Positions 7,714 to 15,274 of a DNA stretch of 64,000 bases are shown here, in pieces. Source of the DNA: Phycisphaerae bacterium (GTDB lineage: Bacteria > Planctomycetota > Phycisphaerae > Phycisphaerales > UBA1924). The notes beneath the pieces were generated by a model, which was not told where the DNA came from, made no database searches, and saw only the letters and a program-made list of their open reading frames with translations. The DNA lies in assembly GCA_030429705.1 (NCBI GenBank), contig JAUIES010000002.1:498001-562000 (forward strand). Direction: 5' to 3'. How positions within the stretch are numbered: the stretch's first letter is position 1; every line of letters begins with the position of its first letter. The position numbers were made by a program, and so were the translations under genes.

Positions 7714-9477
7714 TCACGAACTGAGAATCATCAGATCGTGCAACTCGACTTCGACCTTGGTCGCGCCGTTCCATGTATTCAGTTTTGGCGTCACGATGGC
7801 TTCGACGGGTGCGCCCGGCGGGATCTGACCAACATGCTCTCCCCACCCCCAGGCAACGGCGCGGACACCTCGCCCGCTCCCAGCATCACGCCCGACGAGA
7901 TCCAATGACAGGTGTTTGGCTTGCTGCCCCATGGTGCGCGGCGCGCCGTTCAATCGGAGGCCGCGAACTCGAATCTGCACACGAGGGTTCTCTCGCCCGA
8001 ACGGTGCAAGTTTCTCCAAGGCATCGATCGATCGGCGGTCGAACTCTTCAAGCCTCGCTTCGCAATCGTAATGGACGGTACGAACGAGATCGTCCGGCGT
8101 GAGGTTCTCATTGGCGTGTTTGATGAGCGAGTCGGTCAACGCGCGTACATTGCTCGGTTCGACTCTCAATCCTGCAGCCATGGTGTGCCCGCCAAAACGA
8201 TCCAGCAGATGACCACATGAGGCAAGGCCCGCGTGCATGTTGTACCCGTCGATTGATCGCCCCGAGCCGACACAGATTTCACCCTGATTCTGCATCAAAA
8301 TGGTGGGTCTCGCATATCGATCAACCAATCGAGAACACGCGATACCAACAACGCCAGGATGCCAATCCGGATGTGCGAGCACAATGGCTCGTCGATCAGT
8401 CCCGGTCATCCCTTCTGCCTCGGCCATTTCGCACGCCTGCGCGACGATCAGCCTTTCAGTTTCCTGACGATGCCTGTTGAGTTTGACAAACTCTGCTGCG
8501 ATCTGTTCTGCACGCACAGGGTCATCGGTCAGCATCAGTTCGACCGCCGCAGCCGCGTGCCCCATTCGGCCGCACGCGTTGATTTGCGGCGCAAGCCGGA
8601 ATCCGACGCGCTCCGTGTCAATATCGTCACCACCGAGCCCGGCGGCCTCAACAAGCGCCCGCACACCGACAAACGGCGAATGCTTCACCCGGCCGAGCCC
8701 CCACCTGGTCATCACGCGGTTTTCGTCAACCAAAGGGACAACATCTGCGACAGCACCCATCGCCGCAAGCCCCAGTAAATCGAGCAGCAATCGACGAGTC
8801 GTTTCATCGACTCGGTCTGAACCACAGGAAACGGTCGCGAGTTTCCAGGCGACCTTGTAGGCAACACCCGCGCCGCACAACTCGGTGAATGGCGCAGGTT
8901 GCCAAGGCAGCCCCGGATGAACGATGCTGTGCGCACGCGGACACGCAGCACGCTCGGTCGGGGGCGTGTGATGATCAGTGATAATGAGATCGACTCCACG
9001 CTGCGCTGCGACATCTGCCTCTGCGACTGCAGTTATGCCGCAATCGACCGACACGATCAGCGATGCCCCCTGATCTGCCAGAGATTCGATCGCCTGTGGG
9101 TTCAGGCCGTACCCCTCATCCAATCGATGTGGCACATATGTCAGCACACGGGCATCCGGATTCAACGCGCGAATCATGCGCACGAGAATGGCGGTGGCGG
9201 TGATGCCGTCCACATCGTAATCGCCATAGATAGCAATCACTTCGTCGCCCTCAAACGCTTCGATGATTCGGCTCACCGCCCGATCCATGTCTGGGAGCGC
9301 TTCTGGCGGATGCAGGTGACTCATCGACGGATTGAGAAAAGATGAGGCGACTTGCTCATCGAGCAAGCCTCGGCTCGCAAGAACGCGGCCCACCAAGTGC
9401 ATGTCGTATTCGTTTGCCTCGGTCCGTCCCAACCACCTTCGGGTCAGGCCGCGCGTGATTTCTTCCGTTTGTGTCAC
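7714..9477 (-). CDS. recJ: Single-stranded-DNA-specific exonuclease RecJ
   Basis: A 587-aa protein of the DHH phosphoesterase family that degrades single-stranded DNA 5'->3' in recombination and mismatch repair. Residues ~78-87 carry IYGDYDVDG (motif I), ~165-171 ITDHHTPP (DHH motif III), with SVDCGIT in between, then NACGRMGHA in the DHHA1-linked part, and SGRSIDGYNMHAGL and FGGHTMAAGL in the DHHA1 domain. The C-terminal OB-like part ends in WNGATKVEVELHDLMIL. The GTG at 9477 is preferred as start because AAAGGCGG precedes it; the open frame continues to 9567 but that would overlap the divergent adenosyltransferase gene. It converges with the TPR lipoprotein gene. Confidence 0.95.
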   Translation of the reverse strand: MTQTEEITRGLTRRWLGRTEANEYDMHLVGRVLASRGLLDEQVASSFLNPSMSHLHPPEALPDMDRAVSRIIEAFEGDEVIAIYGDYDVDGITATAILVRMIRALNPDARVLTYVPHRLDEGYGLNPQAIESLADQGASLIVSVDCGITAVAEADVAAQRGVDLIITDHHTPPTERAACPRAHSIVHPGLPWQPAPFTELCGAGVAYKVAWKLATVSCGSDRVDETTRRLLLDLLGLAAMGAVADVVPLVDENRVMTRWGLGRVKHSPFVGVRALVEAAGLGGDDIDTERVGFRLAPQINACGRMGHAAAAVELMLTDDPVRAEQIAAEFVKLNRHRQETERLIVAQACEMAEAEGMTGTDRRAIVLAHPDWHPGVVGIACSRLVDRYARPTILMQNQGEICVGSGRSIDGYNMHAGLASCGHLLDRFGGHTMAAGLRVEPSNVRALTDSLIKHANENLTPDDLVRTVHYDCEARLEEFDRRSIDALEKLAPFGRENPRVQIRVRGLRLNGAPRTMGQQAKHLSLDLVGRDAGSGRGVRAVAWGWGEHVGQIPPGAPVEAIVTPKLNTWNGATKVEVELHDLMILSS

Positions 9478-9550
9478 ATTCCGCCTTTCCGAACAATGAG
9501 ACAATCTAGCATGACTACACGAACGGCACCCGGCAAGGCTGGAGAATACC

Positions 9551-10126
9551 ATGGTCAAACTCAACAAGATCTATACCCGAACAGGTGATGATGGCTCGAC
9601 CGGGCTTGGAACCGGATCTCGAGTCTCCAAAGATGACATTCGCGTCGAAGCGTACGGCGCGGTCGACGAAGCCAACTCGGCGCTCGGTCTGGCGGTCGTG
9701 GCGTGCGTTCGTGATGAGCACAACAAACTCGCCGACATCCTCCGAAACATCCAACATGACCTCTTCGATGTCGGTGCCGATTTGTGTGTTCCGGGATCGC
9801 CTGACGACGGAGGCCTACGAATTCAACAGTCTCAGGTCGATCGCCTCGAGCCCATGATCGACGATCTCAACGATCATCTCGAGCCGCTTCAGAGTTTTGT
9901 TCTCCCCGGCGGGACGGAAGCGGCGGCGGCTCTGCACCACGCCCGCACCGCTGTGCGATTGGCAGAGCGACGAACCGTGACCTTGTTCTCGGAAGATGAA
10001 GAACGAACCAATCGATTGACAGTGCAGTTTCTGAACCGTTTGAGCGACCTTCTGTTCGTGATGGCTCGGGTTGCCAACGACAATGGCCGAAAAGATGTGC
10101 TGTGGAAGCCCGGCGCAAATCGATAA
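9551..10126 (+). CDS. pduO: PduO-type cob(I)alamin adenosyltransferase
   Basis: A 191-aa protein that transfers adenosyl from ATP to cob(I)alamin to make coenzyme B12. It has the family's N-terminal ATP-binding motif YTRTGDDGSTGL (residues ~8-19) followed by GAVDEANSALG, and the C-terminal QFLNRLSDLLFVMAR helix that lines the active site. Length matches the family. A GGAGA site lies 5 nt before the ATG. It is divergent from recJ, with about 70 bp between the two starts. No other cobalamin gene is nearby, so it presumably serves B12-dependent enzymes or B12 salvage encoded elsewhere. Confidence 0.93.
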   Translation: MVKLNKIYTRTGDDGSTGLGTGSRVSKDDIRVEAYGAVDEANSALGLAVVACVRDEHNKLADILRNIQHDLFDVGADLCVPGSPDDGGLRIQQSQVDRLEPMIDDLNDHLEPLQSFVLPGGTEAAAALHHARTAVRLAERRTVTLFSEDEERTNRLTVQFLNRLSDLLFVMARVANDNGRKDVLWKPGANR

Positions 10127-10190
10127 GATCCGTACATTTTCCTACCATTGATAAGTGCACAGCACGCAGGAATAGCAGACAGGCAGCACG

Positions 10191-11708
10191 ATGAGCCCGG
10201 AAAGGGTGCAGGATAACCCGATCGCGAAGAGCGTGTGGCGACTACTCGATCCGCCAATCTCGGACGAGCGTGCGCCTGAGGTTCGACGACAGTTATTGAT
10301 ACAAGCGGCGATCACTTTTGCCGCGGGGCTGGTCCTGCTCGTCGCGCGGATGATCTCTGTTCGAGGGATTGGGTATCCACCAGCCGGAATCGTGATTGAA
10401 TGCATCTGGGCCATCGGTTACTTCATTCTCTTTGGCTGGGCTGCATGGAGCCGACCCAGAGGGAACGCCTTTCTCCGACTGTCCGTCATGATCGTCGTAA
10501 TTGAAGCCGCGTTTGGCGTGCTTCGACTCACCTTCGGATTTGATACGCGCGGCGCATCGTTGCTTGTCGGCGTGCAGGTGTCTCACGCAGCCGGGGCCCT
10601 GCTTTTACCTTGGACGCCGCTTCGAGCGCTCTTGCCCGCGCTCGGTGCGGGCGTGATTGCGGTCATAGCAGTCGTCGCCAGTAAAAGCCCACCAGTTGGG
10701 CTTGGTCGGGTGGGCTTGCTTTTGACGGGACTGGGCGTGTGTCTGCCTGGTCTGGGCATTTCGGTGGTACGAAACTGGCGTGAGCAGGCAGCCGAGATGA
10801 TCGAGTTTTTTCGAGGTCGATATCAGGAGATGCGTCAGGAGTTGGTTGATGCGAGGCTGATTCATGAAGCCGCATTTCCGCCCCCAAGTGAGACCGGTGT
10901 GGTTCGGTTTGCCTATGCCTACGAGCCGATGAGCCAGATCGGGGGCGACTATTTGCACGCACATACTTCGCGTGGCCGGCAGGGCAAGGATGACGCGTTG
11001 AGTCTGGCCATTCTCGATGTGACCGGACACGGCATCCCGGCCGCTCTGACGGTCAACCGATTGCACGGCGAACTCACGCGTCTCTACGCCGAAAACCCGC
11101 ACATGGCGCCTGGCGCCGTGCTCTCTGCGCTCAATCGGTATGTGTACCTCACGCTCGCGGATCACTCCGTGTTTGTGACCGGGATCGTGCTTCGCATCGA
11201 TCCGACCACCAGCGAACTCGAATTCGCGAGTGCCGGGCATCCGCCAGCGTTCCTGCGCGACTCGCGGGGCAATATTGAAGAACTTCCGGCCACAGCAACC
11301 GTGCTTGGGGCTTTCGATGCCGATGAGTTTGACCCGGAACCCATACGCCGCAGATTTATGCCCGGTGACAGCCTGATCGCCTACACCGATGGCGCGACCG
11401 AAGCGCAGGCGCGATCCGGCGATCGGCTGGAAGTCGAAGGGCTCCGGCGAGTGATTGAAGAGCAATGGGCGGATCACACACAGCGTTGGCCTCAGACAAT
11501 CGCGCGAGCGGTGCACCGATTCCGTCATGGACTGCCTGACGACGATGTACTGGTCGTTGAGGCGTACCGCATCATGGGCGAGATGCAACCACCGGTCATC
11601 GGACTTGAAACTGCGGAATCCAAGCCGCCTGCAAGCACGACTGATTCACAATCGCAACATGTCGAGACGACAACGCCTCAATCCTCCTCAGAATCGGCTA
11701 CCGTATGA
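10191..11708 (+). CDS. Membrane-anchored SpoIIE/PP2C-family serine phosphatase (copy 1)
   Basis: A 505-aa protein. The first ~195 residues hold about six hydrophobic segments, e.g. AAITFAAGLVLLVARM and GRVGLLLTGLGVCLPGLGI, followed by a helical linker (MIEFFRGRYQEMRQELVDAR). The PP2C domain shows the metal-binding Asp of QIGGDYL (~248-253), DVTGHGIPAA (~275), SAGHPPA, AYTDGATEA (~397) and a final DDDVLVVEAYR. Such enzymes dephosphorylate anti-anti-sigma (STAS) or similar proteins in partner-switching pathways. It is followed after 45 bp by a paralogue with the same architecture. No STAS or anti-sigma kinase gene is present nearby, so its target is unknown. The serine-rich tail (~40 residues) is probably disordered. 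Confidence 0.9.
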   Translation: MSPERVQDNPIAKSVWRLLDPPISDERAPEVRRQLLIQAAITFAAGLVLLVARMISVRGIGYPPAGIVIECIWAIGYFILFGWAAWSRPRGNAFLRLSVMIVVIEAAFGVLRLTFGFDTRGASLLVGVQVSHAAGALLLPWTPLRALLPALGAGVIAVIAVVASKSPPVGLGRVGLLLTGLGVCLPGLGISVVRNWREQAAEMIEFFRGRYQEMRQELVDARLIHEAAFPPPSETGVVRFAYAYEPMSQIGGDYLHAHTSRGRQGKDDALSLAILDVTGHGIPAALTVNRLHGELTRLYAENPHMAPGAVLSALNRYVYLTLADHSVFVTGIVLRIDPTTSELEFASAGHPPAFLRDSRGNIEELPATATVLGAFDADEFDPEPIRRRFMPGDSLIAYTDGATEAQARSGDRLEVEGLRRVIEEQWADHTQRWPQTIARAVHRFRHGLPDDDVLVVEAYRIMGEMQPPVIGLETAESKPPASTTDSQSQHVETTTPQSSSESATV

Positions 11709-11753
11709 CCAAGGGCAAGGTTGCCGGTGTGCTGATTGAGGAAAGGTTCGGGT

Positions 11754-13190
11754 GTGGCCGGTCAGGAAACAATGGAGTTTCGGCACGAGTTTGTGCAGGA
11801 GACATTCAGTCTGCTGCAGCGTCGCCTGCTGCACTTTGTGTATTTCATCGGCGGTTTCTGGCTGGTGACGACCTGTCTGGAGTGGTTCGTCCGCATTCGA
11901 TTTGTCGTCAATGACCACGACGATGCGAAGCCGTTCTCGCTGTTGACATGGATCGGTGTGAACGATCTGTTGTTGGCGCTCGGGTTCATCGGTGCTTGGC
12001 ACATCGCCCGTCGTCGCAGCACGACCAATCGTCAGGCGGAACTCGCGAGCATCGGTCTTGTCGCGCTTTACGGCGTGCACCTAATCGTCTCGCAGTACGA
12101 TTTGCAATCGCCGTATGAGATCGCTTGGCTGATGTTTGCCGCATTGCACCTGTTGTCTTCCATTCATTTCCCATGGACGACTTACCAGGCAATCGTTCCG
12201 ATCTTTGTATTTGTCCTCGTGCGGTTTGTCTACAACCTCACGGACACGGACACCCCGCTGTCTGTCGATGCCTTGGCCGCCGTGTTTGGCATGCTGATTG
12301 GCGCTCCGGGCATCATCGTCTGTTCTGTCCAACACGAGTGGCGCGAGAGGAACTTTGGGTACAAGCAACTGAGCAGTCGCTACGGCATGTTGCGGAGCGA
12401 ACTTGCTTCGGCTCGGCGTATCCACGAGGCGTTGTTCCCTCAACCATGCGTCGATGGGCCGATCAGGCTGACTTATCAGTATGAACCCATGCGCCACATC
12501 GGAGGTGACTACCTGCATGTTGATCGACATCAGCGTGAAGACGGGTCGGAATACCTCAGTGTCGTCGTGCTCGATGTCACGGGTCACGGCGTTCCCGCTG
12601 CTCTGACCGTCAATCGACTGCACGGCGAGGTGGAGTTACTCTTCGCAGATCAACCCGACGCCTCACCGGGGCAGGTCCTTTCCGCTCTGAATCGATATAT
12701 CCACCTGACGCTCGCGAAGCATTCGATCTATGCAACGGCGTTGTGCATGCGGGTTGATACCTCGCGCAATGTCATCGAGTGGGCCAGCGGTGGTCACCCC
12801 CCCGCCTTTCTGACCGGCGTCGATGGAACGATCGAAGATGTTCCGCCAACGACTTTTGTTCTGGGTGCCTGCCGAGCAGAAGACTTTGAGCCGAACGAGT
12901 CATCGCTGCCATTTCACCCCGGCGATCGTGTGCTCGCATATACAGACGGCGCAATCGAAGCACGCAAGGAAGACGGCATGATGCTCCGGATTTCCGGCTT
13001 GCGTTCGTGGATCGCAGCCGAGCGACCGTCTCCTGGCGAATGGCCGAACCAACTGCTGACGGCGATCGCGACCTACCGCGGCGGAAGCCCGATCGAAGAC
13101 GACACCTTGTTTGTCGAAGTGTTCCGTCCGCTCGGCTACCAGATCAAAGGCAAAGCCGACGCAACTGATGATGAACAAACGACCACTTAA
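11754..13190 (+). CDS. Membrane-anchored SpoIIE/PP2C-family serine phosphatase (copy 2)
   Basis: A 478-aa paralogue of the preceding gene: an N-terminal multi-spanning membrane region (FVYFIGGFWLVTTCLEW, IVPIFVFVLVRFVYNL), a helical linker with the same ARRIHEALFPQP element, then a PP2C domain with HIGGDYLH (~247-254), DVTGHGVPAALTVNRLHGE (~272), ASGGHPPAFL and AYTDGAIEA (~395). GTG 11754 is chosen because GAGGAAAGG (11738-11746) precedes it by 7 nt; ATG 11775 is an alternative. It lies 45 bp behind copy 1 and is probably in the same operon. Its TAA stop shares the palindrome TTAA with the stop of the convergent peptidase gene. Confidence 0.88.
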   Translation: MAGQETMEFRHEFVQETFSLLQRRLLHFVYFIGGFWLVTTCLEWFVRIRFVVNDHDDAKPFSLLTWIGVNDLLLALGFIGAWHIARRRSTTNRQAELASIGLVALYGVHLIVSQYDLQSPYEIAWLMFAALHLLSSIHFPWTTYQAIVPIFVFVLVRFVYNLTDTDTPLSVDALAAVFGMLIGAPGIIVCSVQHEWRERNFGYKQLSSRYGMLRSELASARRIHEALFPQPCVDGPIRLTYQYEPMRHIGGDYLHVDRHQREDGSEYLSVVVLDVTGHGVPAALTVNRLHGEVELLFADQPDASPGQVLSALNRYIHLTLAKHSIYATALCMRVDTSRNVIEWASGGHPPAFLTGVDGTIEDVPPTTFVLGACRAEDFEPNESSLPFHPGDRVLAYTDGAIEARKEDGMMLRISGLRSWIAAERPSPGEWPNQLLTAIATYRGGSPIEDDTLFVEVFRPLGYQIKGKADATDDEQTTT

Positions 13191-15274
13191 TCGAGCAGTT
13201 GTTCAATAGCCCGCATGTGATCCGATGCCTGCTTGAAGTATCGTCGATAAGACTCAACGCGCTCGCTGAGCAGATCGTCATCGTTCAACTCGATCGCATG
13301 CCGCAGCGCGGGCAGCATCCAGGCTGCATAACCGGACGACTGGTCTGAAGACGCGAATCCGCTGCGGAACCAACTGCGGCCGGTGTCAAAGCCGTCGGCC
13401 CATGCCCGCTCAATCATCATCAGTCGAGCGTTGACTTCACGGGATTCGTCCGCTGTCAAGTTCGCTGCAGCCAATCGTCTCATGACCGGATCGGCGACCT
13501 GACCGAACGCAACAGCAGCGGCACGCACCTGCGTGAGCGATGCCAGTCCTTCCAACGAAACGCGACGCTCAAGACCATCCAGATGGCGACCTGTGTGTGA
13601 CGCATAGGTCGACGGATCGAGAGGCAGAATGGTGGTCTCCGAAAGCCGGGCTGCAATGCCAATGGTCATGCCGGTAATCATCATTGCAGACTGATAGTCA
13701 TCCCCCACCACCTGTGTATACCAATGAAGATTATCATAGTTGGTGTGATATGAAGTACCAGGTGCCCCTCGGCCGTTCAATCCGACACAGGGCACCGCGA
13801 GATGACAGTTGAATGACACATGGTCTGACCCTCCACCCAAGTCGCCAAGCCTCGGGTTGCCGTTGCCATCAGTCGCTGGCTTTCGGCTGAGCCATTCTTC
13901 GAGGACGGACTTGCCTTCCATACCCGGCTGCGGAACCCCTCGTGCGGCGTCTGCAACAACCGAGGCCAATGAGGGCGTACCCGATGCGCCGAATGTCGTG
14001 CCCAGCGCGGCCGCGTCGAGATTGATGTACGCAACGCCGTTTCGTCGCAACTCATCTGCGTTTGCTTCGGCGTATTCCGTCGAACCGATGATGCCATGTT
14101 CTTCGGCAGCCCACGCTGCAAATCGAATGGTGCGCGCCGGTTGCCATCCTTGCTGCGCGAGTTCCCCGAAACACCGGGCGGCTTCGAGCAGGCAAATCAA
14201 ACCTGCCATCGGGTCTGCAGCGCCATACCCCCACGAGTCATGGTGACCACCGATGATGATCACTTCGTCAGGAAAGGTAGAGCCACGGAGTTCACCGATG
14301 ACATTGGCTGTCTGTTTGATGCTCCGTTCCTGCGTCACACTCAGCCTGACACGAAGGTCCGGTCCACCGGTCAGACGGTATGCCGCTGACAAGCCTCCTT
14401 GCCATGCATCATCGACGACGCGTTGGCCGTTCATACGCGAGATGATCTCGTTCGCTGCATCCCAACCAATCGGTTGGACCGGGATACGAGGCAACGCCAC
14501 CGCATCTGGCTCCAACCGTTTCGCATTCTCAGTCGCCTCGACAAAGGGTGTGAGCGGATCACCTTTATAGTCAAGCGTCGCGAGCGACCCGCGTTGAATA
14601 CTGCTTCCATTGTTGTATCCCCCCTCAGGATACACGATGCCTTTCACAAAACCGGAGTCTGCTGGATCGGTGTAGATGATCAACCCCGATGCACCGGCTT
14701 CTTGCGCGAACTTGGCCTTGTATCCTCTGAAGTTACCGCCATATCGCGCGATCACGATCTTCCCGGTGCAATCGACCCCTAGTTCTTTCAGTCGGTCGAA
14801 GTCTTCGAGGCGACCATAGTTGGCGTACACAACTTCAGCCGTTGTCTCACCCGTCCCGGCGTACCCGTTAAACCCGATGGGCAAATCGCCGCGATGGGTC
14901 CATTTGTCTTCTTGCAAGGGCTCCTCGCGAAGTGACAACTCGATTGGGTCTTCACCGGCAGGCAGTACAGTCACCGATGCCTCAATCGGCGACGAGAGAT
15001 AGACCCAGAGGTTCTGGCGTTCGACGCTGAGTCCGAACGCACGCATGAGTTGTTCAAGCCGATCAATGGTCCGTGCATCGCCTGGCGTGCCCGCAAGATG
15101 CGGTTCGGATGCGAGCATCTTGTGATAGGTTGCAAGGTTGTCAGGATCTGCCAACTCGAACGCTGCGTCGGCGTACTGGGCTGGTCCTTTCGTACCGTCG
15201 ATCTGGGCGACCGCAGAACTCACAAGATACATGGTGGATGCGACAACGGCACGAGCGAGGAATTGAACATTCAT
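13187..15274 (-). CDS. Secreted M28-family metallopeptidase (glutamate carboxypeptidase II-like)
   Basis: A 695-aa protein with a signal peptide (LARAVVASTMYLVSSAVAQ), a protease-associated domain at ~100-280 (GKIVIARYGGNFRGYKAKFA), a di-zinc M28 domain and a C-terminal helical dimerisation-like domain. Zinc-site motifs are IIIGGHHDSWGYGAADPMAG (~335-355), WAAEEHGIIGS, GGGSDHVSF and TSYHTNYDNLHWY. This order matches the glutamate carboxypeptidase II/transferrin-receptor-like branch, which removes C-terminal residues from peptides outside the cytoplasm. The ATG at 15274 overlaps the cstA stop codon (ATGA), so the two genes are translationally coupled; longer in-frame starts would lie inside cstA. 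The coupling suggests joint peptide breakdown and uptake. Confidence 0.92.
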   Translation of the reverse strand: MNVQFLARAVVASTMYLVSSAVAQIDGTKGPAQYADAAFELADPDNLATYHKMLASEPHLAGTPGDARTIDRLEQLMRAFGLSVERQNLWVYLSSPIEASVTVLPAGEDPIELSLREEPLQEDKWTHRGDLPIGFNGYAGTGETTAEVVYANYGRLEDFDRLKELGVDCTGKIVIARYGGNFRGYKAKFAQEAGASGLIIYTDPADSGFVKGIVYPEGGYNNGSSIQRGSLATLDYKGDPLTPFVEATENAKRLEPDAVALPRIPVQPIGWDAANEIISRMNGQRVVDDAWQGGLSAAYRLTGGPDLRVRLSVTQERSIKQTANVIGELRGSTFPDEVIIIGGHHDSWGYGAADPMAGLICLLEAARCFGELAQQGWQPARTIRFAAWAAEEHGIIGSTEYAEANADELRRNGVAYINLDAAALGTTFGASGTPSLASVVADAARGVPQPGMEGKSVLEEWLSRKPATDGNGNPRLGDLGGGSDHVSFNCHLAVPCVGLNGRGAPGTSYHTNYDNLHWYTQVVGDDYQSAMMITGMTIGIAARLSETTILPLDPSTYASHTGRHLDGLERRVSLEGLASLTQVRAAAVAFGQVADPVMRRLAAANLTADESREVNARLMMIERAWADGFDTGRSWFRSGFASSDQSSGYAAWMLPALRHAIELNDDDLLSERVESYRRYFKQASDHMRAIEQLLD

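Noticed and set aside
9478-9567. Upstream extension of RecJ to 9567
   Set aside because: It would overlap the start of the divergent adenosyltransferase gene and lacks conserved sequence; GTG 9477 has a good ribosome-binding site.
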